Of a stretch of 64,000 nt of DNA, positions 53,315 through 63,770 are shown piece by piece. A program made the translations under genes and the position numbers. The DNA comes from Kazachstania africana CBS 2517 (taxonomy: Eukaryota; Ascomycota; Saccharomycetes; Saccharomycetales; Saccharomycetaceae): contig NC_018945.1 in NCBI RefSeq assembly GCF_000304475.1, positions 434,001 through 498,000 of the forward strand, in the 5' to 3' direction. Positions within the stretch are counted from its first letter, which is position 1. Each line of letters starts with the position of its first letter. The notes under the pieces are model-generated. The model was not told the origin of the DNA and ran no database searches. It worked only from the letters and a program-made list of their open reading frames with translations.

Positions 53315-56300
53315 TTAAACTCTCTTCTTTTTATTTCTTCTTTGATAGAAACCACTGTCGTCTCTCTCATGCTTACGTTTCTCTCTGGATCTTACATGCT
53401 TTTTTATCTTTTTTTGAGCTGCAATATCAGGTGCATTAACAGCCAGAATAGATCTCTTTGCTTTTCTTTCTTGTCTTCTTTCTATAACTACTTGTTTCAC
53501 GTTTGCATAGGCCGTAGTGAATTCGGGAACTGACAGTTTTGATTCAAGCATCTGTAAACATTCTTGACTTACTTTATTCAATTCTTCTTCATCGTCATTT
53601 AATTGTCGACTATCAGTTTCAAGATACATGTAGAGCGCCAAAAGAATCTTTTCTGCTTCTTGCTTAATTTGTTCAGTGGATAGTATTTGGAGTAAAAATA
53701 TGAATAATTGGATACCTGACTTCTTTGACATGAGGGAATCAGCTGGATTTTCTTGACTTCTTATAAGTGCTGAAGTTCTTGTAACCATATAATCGATTGC
53801 ATTCAAATAATTAGAAGTAGAAGATTCGCTAACAATATATTCAGTTTGATTTTCAGACCAGAGCTTAGCAATTTGGACTAATGTCTTGACACATATAGTA
53901 GCCAAACCCTCCGAAATTGACGGTGCGCTGAGTTGACGAATTAATCTGGATGATATATTTTGTATTTCCGCATTGTTGAAAGGCTCTTCGAATTTATCGA
54001 TATTATTAAACAAATCGTTGACAATTTGACTAGCAATTTGTCGAACCCACATATGTGGATACAGGAGACATCCCAGCACGTTTTGCCAGATGGATTTATA
54101 GCCCTTTTCGAACATGAATTCTTTTTTACTATAGAAAACTGTGAAATCATTTAGAGCAGTATAAATAAGATCCCACTGAGTCTCTGATCCGGCATCAGTT
54201 TCAGATAAAACGCCCTTAATTCGGTTCAAAGCTAGCACATTAAATTCTTCATCTTCCTGGAAATCAACGCTAGATATATAAATCTTGTGAATTCTTAAAC
54301 CTAAATTCAAAAAAGCGGGTTTATCTTCTTGCTTCAACCATGCTGTTAAATATTTTTTGATCACGACGAGATCTCCGTTACTTAATTTGTTAAATAAGGC
54401 AGAAAGTAGAAGAGTTGCCATTTCACGACATTTTGAAGAGTCATCACTGAGTGATAAGTTTGCCAGGGAAAGGAAAAATGAAGAAGACAGTCTTGATAAT
54501 AGATCTGGACTTGCTTTGATAATGATAAGGTTGATCAATTCCAATATCGATTGCTTACCTTCCTGAGAAGGATATTGTAAATTATCTACCATAAACTTGA
54601 ACTGCTTTTCTAATCGGCCTCTACTTTGGTCGTACTCCATTAAAAATTGAAAGTAGACACTCCTAGCGACATCACGAATTTCTTTTGAATGATTCGTAAC
54701 CATGGTCTCTCTTACAACATTTATTACGTCATAAATCTCAGGCAGCATTATATGCTTTGAGACCAAAGCTTTCAAAAAGTTAAACGCCAGTCCTTGTTTA
54801 CTTGGTTCATTTAGATCTGGTAAAATTCTACCGAGAACATAACTTAGAGCAGTATCTTTCAATTTTATATCTTTGTGGCGAATAAATGAAGAAAGGAACT
54901 TCAGACCGATCTGGCATAGTTCGCTGGAAGTGGATGGAGAATCTTTTATCAAGTTCAAAACTTTTCTTGCACCATTTTTGAAGATTGGCTCAGAATCATC
55001 AGAAAAGTCTAACTTCACCACAATAACAAGAAGACGAAGTGTGCTAATCAATACACCCTCATTTGCGGACAGCAAAGACTCCTTTAACACTGGGATAAAT
55101 CCACCTACGTGAGAAACTTCTAACAGTCCACGATGCCTTGTCAAGACTGTGCGCAACAGATCTAGAGAAAACTTCTGAAGTGTATCCACTAACAGAGAGC
55201 TTTCTATTTGCACAATATGAGACTTTGCATTCAAGTTGACTAAAAAGAACTCCTCTGCTTCTGATCTAGACTTCGGCTGAACTTTTGAAGCCTTGCTATC
55301 CTTCTCAAATTGGGATTGTTGGAAAATTTCGTAACATAGGGAAAGGACTTCCTTAGAGGAAGAGGCACTGTTCCGATTCAAACCAAGGGTATATCTGCGC
55401 AGCAATTCCTCTAACTTATTTTGATTTTTTAGACCCATCCGTTCAGATAAAAGAGCCCTTACTGGTTGAAGTAACTCATTGAACATATTGAGAGAAATGT
55501 TAGCTGCAAGTATTTCACCAGTATCATAACTTTTATTGATTTTGACTTCTTTCATTTTTGTACGATAATTATCAGAATCTTTCTCTTGACCTGCAGATCC
55601 AAAAATATCTTCCATGATAATCTGGACAATCATACGAGCGGATTGGTCAAGGTCTGTATGCTGTAACTCCTCAGAAAGTGCCCTTAACAAGTGGTGAACA
55701 GTATAACTCAAAACATGTACTTGCGAACCTCTCTTCAAGGCAGATTTCAATTCTTTTATGATAAAAAATATGTAGTTTGGTCCTAGTGTAGTAGTTACCT
55801 TGGATAATGTAGTCCTTACTGATTCACGTAGTTCCTCTGACCTACTTCTTAAAATCTGACAAACTGATGTAAGAATACCTGGTAGTAAACTAACTGTATC
55901 TTCTTTTGATAAGCCCAGTATAAAGTTTACTAAGGCTTCTGTTAATGGAATCCGAGAAATGACAGTTTCTTCCTCTCGTTTTGCTAAAATATTGTTCAAA
56001 GTTGGATATATTTCATTTTTAACGAACTTTTCTGGATCGGATAAATTGCTTGGCACCTTCTTGATACCTCCCTTCACCACCCTAATTTCTCTTATGTCTT
56101 GCATGCTGTTTTTAAAGGACACGGAGATTTGATTCAGTAACAGCACTGCTGCCTTTAGATTATCCTCACCCTTTTTTACGATGAAAACATATCTACGAAC
56201 CAGCGCTTTATATTGGTGCCAGTTTAATGCGTTAGACAAGGAGCCAATTGTAACAAGGGCCGTGTTTCCTAGATTTCTATATTTTTCCTCTGTCGAAAAA

Positions 56301-59300
56301 ACATAATGCTCAGCAATTGGAAGTAGATAGTGAGCAATACTATTATCAGCAAGTTCATCTGCTACATCACCCAGTCTCTTAATTGCTCTTTGTCTACGAT
56401 GTAGTTGGATGTGAGTAATATTTGAGAAGAAGTTGGCTTCTTCGTCACCATTGAAAAGTAATATACGCATATCGTTAAGAGATGTGAAATATTTGCTATT
56501 CTCAACAATATAAGCTAAAACTGAAATGTATTCAGCCTGAGACTCTTCGGTATTCCTTTTCAATGCGTCACGTATGGCAGGTAATAATGTATCCTTTACA
56601 ATAGCCGCACACTGGGTACGTAAATCTTCAGAGTCTTTAGCATTCATATAATCGATAAACTTCTTTATTACATGGGCTGCATTTGTTCTAATTGCCAATT
56701 CTTCCTTGTCCTTTATGAAAAACAAACAAGTGCAAATGATGGGATACCATTCCAATACATTGAAGGAGTTATATGAGCCATCAATAAACTTTTTGAAGGC
56801 GGATAACATTTTTGGGAAATCGTACTCCTGGATACGTCTTGGAGAATATGAATTCAAGTCACATAGTAGTAAAGATACTTGCTTCATCTTTGGAAAACCC
56901 TCGCTAATGCTTAAGAATATGGAATTCAATGAACCTCTTAATTCCTTCTCGGAAAATGATTTATAGAGATTTGAAATTGCCTTATATAAAGGTTCAATAT
57001 CATCCCAAGCACATTCGTATTCACGAGCCACGAGTGATATAACATCCAGAATATTTGCTATGTCCTTTCTGTCAACCTTTTTGAAATTATCTTCAACAAT
57101 AACCAGCATTGAGTTTAGCAAATGTTGCCTCGTTTCATTGGATTGTATGTATCCTAGCTGAGCCATATTCAACAACAAGGCCACTGCAATCGAGTTTGTT
57201 TGGTTGTTAACAACATTCTTATACAATTTAGGAATGAGTTCTAAACATGCAGTTACAATGAGAGTAACGACTTCGACGTATTCACCATCAGAAGTTGGAT
57301 TTTTCATAAACTCGTGAACACCATCTAAAATAGTAGCGACAACGGGCTCTTTCACATGCTCACTTGAAAGTGTACACATAAGAGCTTTCATTATGGAGTA
57401 GTCATCTCTATACAAGAATGGGTAGAATTCTTTATTCTTTGTCCAAAATACTACTAACTTCAAAATAGAAGAAACCTGCTGTAAGTTTTCATGGGCGAAA
57501 GTCTCTATACGAGGATCAATAATAACCTCATATATCTCCGAGACGTATTCATTCCATTGTACCCTGTCTCCTAAGTTTTGGAAAACGTCATTAAGACATT
57601 TAAGAGCCTTCTGTCTTAAATTTGCAGCCATTTTTAGTGTATAAGCTTCAGTCTCAGGGTCTAAGCTAACTGCATATGACACTGCAATAGAATACACAAG
57701 TGGACGTAGGGCGGATAAAATAGCATGTGGAACCTTCGAGCCTAATATACTTACAGTGGCGTCAAAAATAGTAACGAAACCGAGCAACTTTCTGACGGAA
57801 GCAAGTAAAACAGCCGAATCAGATACATGGTAGCCATTTTCAAAAAAATATTCATATTCGAAACGACTGTAACCAAGTGCCAAAAAGGCCGAAATGTGCT
57901 CTTCCTTCAAACTTGGCAGGACTGATAGAGCTGCAACCTTTCTGCTCTTCTTTAGCCCACTTGTGGATGCTGCCTGAACACGGCCGAAGAGGATGCGCAA
58001 AACATAAGGAATCAACTCATCCTCGTCAGCTTTATCGATAGCTTGATGACCCCCCTCAGAAAGGAATTTTGTAATTTCATCCTTGAACAGTGTATCATCT
58101 AATAGGTTCCTTAGGTTATCCTTATACTTGTTTATAACCGCAATTTTATAGCTAGAAATAGCAGAAAGCGCCAACTTTTGAGCCTCCGTATGACGGCTAC
58201 CCAATATGTTCAGTAGTCTATTATAAAGTTCCTCACTCTTATAGATATGCTTCATATCAGAGAATTTTGCTACTATTTTGAGAAGCATATTTCTATCCTG
58301 CTCAGACCAAACCGCAGCTGAAAACTCATTAGATTCAAACAGTTCGTCCGATTCAATATCATTAAATAAAAATGGTACGAAGGATTGAGAGTTTTTTTCA
58401 GCCAAGTGAGGAATTGATAAAAGTAGCTTCAAGGACTGTGCTCTAACATGCTGAGGATATACAAATGAACCCCTCTTTTCCTTTAAATAGTTCACCATGG
58501 AACTGACATGCGAATGGTATTTGCTATGTATGGAGATGAAAGTTTCGATCGTTCCTTCTAGTCTTGGGATATGCGAAGACCACAGCACGATATCGCTGCT
58601 GGTATTGTCGATATGCTCATAATAATCTACTTCTTCATTGTTATCACTAATCGTTAAAAATTGCAACAATAAGGACCAGACCAAGGAGGTATCTCTTTTA
58701 TAGATCAGAGGAATTATCTCTGATATACCGTCCCAGACGGGTGAGAAACGTACGGTTAATAAACCAAAAATATCTTTGATAAATGAAGTTATGACAATAT
58801 TATCGTATGAATTTTGTGAAAAGTATGCTCCTAGATTTCTGATTCTAGTCGTAATATCACGAGCATTTTCCAAGGTTAAAGGGATCTGCTCAATAATCTT
58901 ACACTCATTTAGTAGCTGAGGGATAGTTTGATTATTGATGTCAAAGATAGTGTATAGTAAATTCATGGTTTCATAACGTATAGAGCTGTTGGGAAGAGAA
59001 AAATTACTTGAAACCTCTGACAATAATGAAGAACACCTACCAATTTTAGTATTCAGCTCTTGTTTATCTTCAAATTTGGACAAAACCTTATTCAGACCTT
59101 TAATGAAAAATATACTTTTTCTGAACTCTGAAAACCTTGCAAGACATTCATATATTATTTCACCATATTCGCCTACGTTGCCACTTGAAAGACATTCAAT
59201 AACTAGACCTAACACATCCCTTGAAAAATCATTCTCTAGAAAGGATGAGGACAAAATAAGCTTAGAAAGGTTTGATAATGCCGTGAAATCAATAGTTGTA

Positions 59301-60763
59301 GCCTGACGCATGAGAATCACCCTCCAATATATGTTATAGAACTCTTCTAAGGTCGTTATCTCAGAAATCGAGTGGAAATAAGATAGGATGGAAGAGACAC
59401 ATTCATGAGGAACAGAAACATTAATCTTATGGTGCAGTAGATTCTTTTCTTCCAGGTCTTGTATGAATAATGCCAGTTGTGGAGAGAACAACCCCCAATT
59501 ATCATTAATGAACTGCTGCAAAAACCTGCCCCCATTCAAAGAGAATAATCGATCGCTCGATAATTCTAATGCCATACTCAAAAAGACCAAAAAATTGCTC
59601 TGATACTGATGCATGAAAAAATCAAAAATATCCCTATAGCATTTTGTTAAACTCTTAAGATCAGCATTACGTAGTATAATTGCGAAGAAAAAGCATACTT
59701 TACTGGGATTCAATTCTGAAATAAAAGATTTTTCAGCTATAATGTCACCAATAAACCATGTAATACTGTCCCAATTTGAAATTTTTCTCCCACTCTCGGC
59801 ATACACGATAACAGAAAGAATCTGCATAACAGCATTTCTTTCATTTGTTAAATTACTCTTCAAAACATCAATCAAGCACTCGGTCACCGGTTCCATATTC
59901 TCAACAGTGGAGTGCTTTGAAATATTCATCCAAATATCACAGAACAGATTGACACATTGTTCATTTTCACTCATACGTAAAGCATCACTAGCCAAGACTC
60001 TTACTATAACCTGCGCTTTAGAGTGCAGAGCCCCAGGTGTCGTTGTTAAAGCCTCCGTAAACAAAGTCAAAAGCCCATCGTAAAAATGAGATTCTTGTTC
60101 ACTTTGTAATCTCTGCAATACGTGAGATATAAAGTCAGAAAGGTTCCTTGAATTCGTCTTTCTAACCAAAAAAGATAATGCTTCAGCGGAAAATCGTGAT
60201 ATGTACTCTTTTGAATGTGATAGCAATGGGAATAGAATATCAAAGGTAGGTCTTAAATCATTACTCAAAATTCTTGAAAGATACTTGAACAAATATGCTA
60301 AACAATTGAATCCCCATTCAAATACATTCAGAGATTCAAGATCCGCTGCGGAATCTAATAAACCAATAAGTGCCAAGACCGCAGTTTTATAGAATTTCAA
60401 AAAATCAGGCCCCAAATCATGACAAAATTGAGCTAGTAAGTCCAGAAGCGGCTGTAAACACTTTTCATTTTGTTTCTTGATATATTCGAGTAATTTTTCG
60501 AAAATTATGTCCTGGTAATGGAGAATTTGTGGCAGTGTTTGTACCATAGGTTGTACTTCATAAGCAAATTCTGTAAAACCTGCACTTAAATTGATATCTT
60601 TCCAATGCTCAAAGGAAGCTAAAAAATGAGACGTTTCAACATAATCGTGTACTCTCTTTTCTAAATTATGGGCTGGCTCTATCTTCAAATCATCTATTCT
60701 TGCTTTAAATGAAGAATACCTATATCTCTTTTTGGTTTTGGTACTCACCTTTTGCTTAGCCAT
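53315..60763 (-). CDS. UTP20: Utp20, giant HEAT-repeat subunit of the SSU processome
   Basis: A component of the 90S pre-ribosome needed for 18S rRNA maturation. From the chosen ATG it has 2482 residues (2493 in S. cerevisiae). It is almost entirely alpha-helical HEAT/ARM-like repeat with the conserved start MAKQKVSTKTKKRYRYSSFK, then ARIDDLKIEPAHNLEKRVHD. Other blocks are LLDLLAQFCHDLGPDFLKFY, ITHIQLHRRQRAIKRLGD, SPSTSSELCQIGLKFLSSFI and DTALSYVLGRILPDLNEPS. The basic C-terminus ends DDSGFYQRRNKKKRV, a likely nucleolar signal. The longer frame starts at a TTG at 60772; the ATG at 60763 matches the family. A PAC/RRPE module lies upstream. Confidence 0.98.
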   Translation of the reverse strand: MAKQKVSTKTKKRYRYSSFKARIDDLKIEPAHNLEKRVHDYVETSHFLASFEHWKDINLSAGFTEFAYEVQPMVQTLPQILHYQDIIFEKLLEYIKKQNEKCLQPLLDLLAQFCHDLGPDFLKFYKTAVLALIGLLDSAADLESLNVFEWGFNCLAYLFKYLSRILSNDLRPTFDILFPLLSHSKEYISRFSAEALSFLVRKTNSRNLSDFISHVLQRLQSEQESHFYDGLLTLFTEALTTTPGALHSKAQVIVRVLASDALRMSENEQCVNLFCDIWMNISKHSTVENMEPVTECLIDVLKSNLTNERNAVMQILSVIVYAESGRKISNWDSITWFIGDIIAEKSFISELNPSKVCFFFAIILRNADLKSLTKCYRDIFDFFMHQYQSNFLVFLSMALELSSDRLFSLNGGRFLQQFINDNWGLFSPQLALFIQDLEEKNLLHHKINVSVPHECVSSILSYFHSISEITTLEEFYNIYWRVILMRQATTIDFTALSNLSKLILSSSFLENDFSRDVLGLVIECLSSGNVGEYGEIIYECLARFSEFRKSIFFIKGLNKVLSKFEDKQELNTKIGRCSSLLSEVSSNFSLPNSSIRYETMNLLYTIFDINNQTIPQLLNECKIIEQIPLTLENARDITTRIRNLGAYFSQNSYDNIVITSFIKDIFGLLTVRFSPVWDGISEIIPLIYKRDTSLVWSLLLQFLTISDNNEEVDYYEHIDNTSSDIVLWSSHIPRLEGTIETFISIHSKYHSHVSSMVNYLKEKRGSFVYPQHVRAQSLKLLLSIPHLAEKNSQSFVPFLFNDIESDELFESNEFSAAVWSEQDRNMLLKIVAKFSDMKHIYKSEELYNRLLNILGSRHTEAQKLALSAISSYKIAVINKYKDNLRNLLDDTLFKDEITKFLSEGGHQAIDKADEDELIPYVLRILFGRVQAASTSGLKKSRKVAALSVLPSLKEEHISAFLALGYSRFEYEYFFENGYHVSDSAVLLASVRKLLGFVTIFDATVSILGSKVPHAILSALRPLVYSIAVSYAVSLDPETEAYTLKMAANLRQKALKCLNDVFQNLGDRVQWNEYVSEIYEVIIDPRIETFAHENLQQVSSILKLVVFWTKNKEFYPFLYRDDYSIMKALMCTLSSEHVKEPVVATILDGVHEFMKNPTSDGEYVEVVTLIVTACLELIPKLYKNVVNNQTNSIAVALLLNMAQLGYIQSNETRQHLLNSMLVIVEDNFKKVDRKDIANILDVISLVAREYECAWDDIEPLYKAISNLYKSFSEKELRGSLNSIFLSISEGFPKMKQVSLLLCDLNSYSPRRIQEYDFPKMLSAFKKFIDGSYNSFNVLEWYPIICTCLFFIKDKEELAIRTNAAHVIKKFIDYMNAKDSEDLRTQCAAIVKDTLLPAIRDALKRNTEESQAEYISVLAYIVENSKYFTSLNDMRILLFNGDEEANFFSNITHIQLHRRQRAIKRLGDVADELADNSIAHYLLPIAEHYVFSTEEKYRNLGNTALVTIGSLSNALNWHQYKALVRRYVFIVKKGEDNLKAAVLLLNQISVSFKNSMQDIREIRVVKGGIKKVPSNLSDPEKFVKNEIYPTLNNILAKREEETVISRIPLTEALVNFILGLSKEDTVSLLPGILTSVCQILRSRSEELRESVRTTLSKVTTTLGPNYIFFIIKELKSALKRGSQVHVLSYTVHHLLRALSEELQHTDLDQSARMIVQIIMEDIFGSAGQEKDSDNYRTKMKEVKINKSYDTGEILAANISLNMFNELLQPVRALLSERMGLKNQNKLEELLRRYTLGLNRNSASSSKEVLSLCYEIFQQSQFEKDSKASKVQPKSRSEAEEFFLVNLNAKSHIVQIESSLLVDTLQKFSLDLLRTVLTRHRGLLEVSHVGGFIPVLKESLLSANEGVLISTLRLLVIVVKLDFSDDSEPIFKNGARKVLNLIKDSPSTSSELCQIGLKFLSSFIRHKDIKLKDTALSYVLGRILPDLNEPSKQGLAFNFLKALVSKHIMLPEIYDVINVVRETMVTNHSKEIRDVARSVYFQFLMEYDQSRGRLEKQFKFMVDNLQYPSQEGKQSILELINLIIIKASPDLLSRLSSSFFLSLANLSLSDDSSKCREMATLLLSALFNKLSNGDLVVIKKYLTAWLKQEDKPAFLNLGLRIHKIYISSVDFQEDEEFNVLALNRIKGVLSETDAGSETQWDLIYTALNDFTVFYSKKEFMFEKGYKSIWQNVLGCLLYPHMWVRQIASQIVNDLFNNIDKFEEPFNNAEIQNISSRLIRQLSAPSISEGLATICVKTLVQIAKLWSENQTEYIVSESSTSNYLNAIDYMVTRTSALIRSQENPADSLMSKKSGIQLFIFLLQILSTEQIKQEAEKILLALYMYLETDSRQLNDDEEELNKVSQECLQMLESKLSVPEFTTAYANVKQVVIERRQERKAKRSILAVNAPDIAAQKKIKKHVRSREKRKHERDDSGFYQRRNKKKRV

Positions 60764-60894
60764 GATTCTCAAAACTTACAAAGATAGAGTATCGTAAAGG
60801 GAAATACCTATAAGAAAAAGCTAAACAAAATATGTCTTACTAATTAATTGCTTTGGATATGTACTTATAGAAATATCAGATATTTCATTATTTT

Positions 60895-60916
60895 AGCTCA
60901 TCTCTAAAATTTTTCA
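60895..60916 (-). promoter_or_regulatory. UTP20 ribosome-biogenesis promoter module (RRPE and PAC)
   Basis: Read in the UTP20 direction, TGAAAAATTTT (60916-60906) is followed after one base by GAGATGAGCT (60904-60895), a 9/10 PAC match. It lies about 130-150 bp upstream of the ATG. The 10-mer is identical to the one in the NOP1 promoter. Confidence 0.75.
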
Positions 60917-61103
60917 GTGATGGGCCCGGTCGGGTCTAGTGGGCATTAACATTTCAAAAACCAATCTTTATTATATAACTATACACGAAATGATGATGGA
61001 CCGAATAACAATTTGAAAACGTCAAATCGCTACGGCTTCATGGAATATCTGATTGGGTAAATATACATGTAAATAAATATATAAAGTTTTTACGACTAAT
61101 CGA

Positions 61104-62888
61104 TCAGGAAACAGTTATGAATTGATCAAACAATGATGCTTTTGTAGAAATCCTTATATTACCAAATATCTCGTCCTGTTTTAATTCAATACAGTCAGCT
61201 GTTGCCAGAGAAAGCATATCAAAAAAACATCTACTTGCGTCGCTTTTTGATGTCTTACTCTCTGGTTCTCTTTCGTATTGTGCCATCAAAAGATCTTTGA
61301 AGTCCATAGTTTCCTTGTCGATGGAAGTCTCCCTCAAAATTTCTGCCATGTCTGCAGTTGTCCTTGAGACAAAGCTTCCAGATATTAGTTTTACCCGACT
61401 GTTACTAGTATCAACCGTGGAACCTTTATTTTCTTCAATGAGTTCTGAACTTTCTCCATCAAATGTTTGTCCAAAACTGAAGTCTGAGAGTTGATTATCG
61501 ATGCCAATGAAATGATCACTTTCAGGCTCTTTATTTTCTTCATCTATCAATCCATCATCGCTATCTTCTATCATATCATTCATATCTAGGGACATGTCAA
61601 TGATAGGTTGTTTTGTGTCCCTGTTATGTGCGGGGCTCAACCTCTTTTTTTTCATTGCAACGTGAGAGACAAGATTTTCAACTACAGTATTGGGTAAGTA
61701 CTGCAATTCTAAAAGTATCTCGCTCCACAGTCTTTTTTGAGCTAGCTTACCTGCTTTGACGTCCGATTCTTTTTCATCTGTCATGCACAATCCTTCTCTA
61801 TCTTCCATTTCTTCTGTAGAAAGTTCTGACGTCTCATCATAAACGATCTTAGTGGTACTATTTAGGGCTGGATTTTGTGCTCTACGGGCCTTTTTCTTAA
61901 TTTGCTTATCCATGTCACTAGTATTATCAGATCTATAATGCTCTGACTGATTCAATATATTAAGGTTATTCGAAGGCTCTTTTTCTATTTCTAAATCAAA
62001 TCCAAAGTCAGGATTTTCTTGGATACTAACGTCATCCACTCTCCTACCAAATTCAATCGATCCTATAGAGGTACTATCAGCTTGTTTATCATCTTCAACA
62101 ATTCCCAAATCCCAGTGATCGTTTTCTGTGTCTGCGATGGGGAAATCATCATCAGCTTCAGCAATTAATGAGTTACCTACAGCAACATTTTCATTTGCCT
62201 TCATAGATTGCAAGAAGGTTGTGTTATTGCTATGTCTTGTACCTTCATCCCATGATCTTGTAGGAGAGGAGCGGGTGCCCTCAATGTCGAAATCTAGATC
62301 TAACCCTGAGGTTTCATTTGCAAAATCATTATCAGGTTCGAATCTTCTACCGACTTCAATGGACATATCCCAGGGAGCGGCTCCATGTACATTTCTTCTC
62401 ACTGAATCATTTGTGAGTAATAGACCAGAAGGAAGTGGAGCGTCATCTAAAAATTCTAGACCAGGAGTAATAAGAACCTCTCTCTCGGTAACGGCATCTT
62501 CTAAGATTAACTGGTCAACTTTGGCCACCGTTTGGCTCCTACTTATGGTGATATTAACTCTTGCATTAGCTTTAAATAATGAGCTAATTTTTGACAATGT
62601 GTCTTTAATATCTGACAATAAAAAACCTGCTTGCTTTGAGTAGACACGAACTATACCCTGTAACAGTTCACCAGAGGTACGAAGGGTTATTGAATTGCTG
62701 TTTTCTGAAGCTTCAATATCACATCCAGATACTTTTGCAAGTTCTTCAGCAGATTCTCTGATATTAGTTTGTAACACTGAACCTTTCGGAAGGTTGGACA
62801 TATTAGCTGCTAACCATATTTGAGCTAACGCACCATTAGATGCTGTGATTTTCAAAACCGTATATGGATGGTTACCTTCTGTTGACAT
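61104..62888 (-). CDS. MCD1: Cohesin kleisin subunit Scc1/Mcd1
   Basis: Closes the cohesin ring and is cut by separase at anaphase. The protein has 594 residues (566 in S. cerevisiae). The N-terminal Rad21/Rec8 domain (about 10-115) has LAQIWLAANMSNLPKGSVLQ and LRTSGELLQGIVRVYSKQ and binds Smc3. Two separase sites are clear: SIEVGRR at 176-182 and SIEFGRR at 277-283, both fitting SxExGRR. The middle is acidic and disordered. The C-terminal winged helix that binds Smc1 includes SRCFFDMLSLATADCIELKQ and ends LFDQFITVS. MCB boxes lie upstream. It is the last gene of the inverted block ECM15-MCD1. Confidence 0.97.
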   Translation of the reverse strand: MSTEGNHPYTVLKITASNGALAQIWLAANMSNLPKGSVLQTNIRESAEELAKVSGCDIEASENSNSITLRTSGELLQGIVRVYSKQAGFLLSDIKDTLSKISSLFKANARVNITISRSQTVAKVDQLILEDAVTEREVLITPGLEFLDDAPLPSGLLLTNDSVRRNVHGAAPWDMSIEVGRRFEPDNDFANETSGLDLDFDIEGTRSSPTRSWDEGTRHSNNTTFLQSMKANENVAVGNSLIAEADDDFPIADTENDHWDLGIVEDDKQADSTSIGSIEFGRRVDDVSIQENPDFGFDLEIEKEPSNNLNILNQSEHYRSDNTSDMDKQIKKKARRAQNPALNSTTKIVYDETSELSTEEMEDREGLCMTDEKESDVKAGKLAQKRLWSEILLELQYLPNTVVENLVSHVAMKKKRLSPAHNRDTKQPIIDMSLDMNDMIEDSDDGLIDEENKEPESDHFIGIDNQLSDFSFGQTFDGESSELIEENKGSTVDTSNSRVKLISGSFVSRTTADMAEILRETSIDKETMDFKDLLMAQYEREPESKTSKSDASRCFFDMLSLATADCIELKQDEIFGNIRISTKASLFDQFITVS

Positions 62889-63052
62889 ATTGATTAAAAA
62901 TTAAGATACAGATTATAATAGCAATTTTAATGGGATATCTTAGCAATTCAGTGCTATACCGTGTACGTAACTGATTTAATGTTTGTACCTTTGTAATTAT
63001 ATAATATTTAAAAATCTTGTAGCACTTATGTTAGAATTAGTAACGTTGATTT

Positions 63053-63232
63053 CGCGTTAATCTTCGATTACCTTCTGACAGTACATTGTTTGGAACATTT
63101 TACGCGTCTTGGCCATTTACAGTCATACGCGAGAAACCGCTCGTCAAGCAAAAAATGCTACGAAAATTGTTTACTGATCGAAAGACTTAATTGTCAAGAG
63201 AGGGTAAAACATTTTCAAAATTGGTGTCGCGT
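63053..63232. promoter_or_regulatory. Cluster of MCB boxes (MBF sites) upstream of MCD1
   Basis: ACGCGT lies at 63102-63107, ACGCGA at 63127-63132, and CGCGT cores at 63053-63057 and 63228-63232. They lie 165-345 bp upstream of the MCD1 ATG. MCD1 is a G1/S gene controlled by MBF in S. cerevisiae, so the cluster fits. Confidence 0.75.
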
Positions 63233-63686
63233 TGAAAAATAAAAGAAATGGCAAAGTATTTCTAAGTAGGACATGAAGAACTTTCTTTTAAAATCATGTA
63301 TTCTTGTGAATTGATAATATTTTCACAGCATAAATAGCAAGCTTCCAATCACCTGACTTGACACATCAACACTTTCAGGGCACTGTCAGTAACAAGAGGA
63401 AAAAATGATTTAAATGCATCTACATTTCTGTATATCGAATCCTATTTTCACCTTTATTTATCCCACACCTCATATTCTTACGTATATCATTCTGGAGTTC
63501 TCAAAAATGCATTGCCCCTGACTTGACAATCAATAACCATATCTCTAATAAGGCACTTTAGCCACTGATCTCAGGAACAAAGTCCTAGATCGAAGAAGGG
63601 TTTGATGAACCCTATCTACCTATATAGCCATCCTGGTGAAACAATTCAGCGATCTTATAACATTTTCCTAAAGTTTTAGCTTTATT

Positions 63687-63770
63687 ATCACGTGAATATG
63701 TTAAGTTTTTTATATTTTTTTTGCGCAATTATGTTATTGTATTTTGGGCGCGCTTCCGAAATAGTAAAAT
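63687..63770 (+). other. Candidate point centromere (CDEI/CDEII/CDEIII-like), weak
   Basis: ATCACGTG (63687-63694) matches CDEI (RTCACRTG). It is followed by about 44 bp of strongly AT-rich DNA (63695-63738), then TGTATTTTG (63739-63747) and CTTCCGAAATAGTAAAA (63753-63769), which resemble the two halves of CDEIII around the essential CCG (63756-63758). The two CDEIII halves are about 6 bp too far apart and the AT-rich part is about half the usual CDEII length. Synteny supports the place: after undoing the inversion of ECM15-MCD1, the centromere should lie here. It may instead be a Cbf1-regulated promoter of a gene beyond the edge. Confidence 0.25.
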
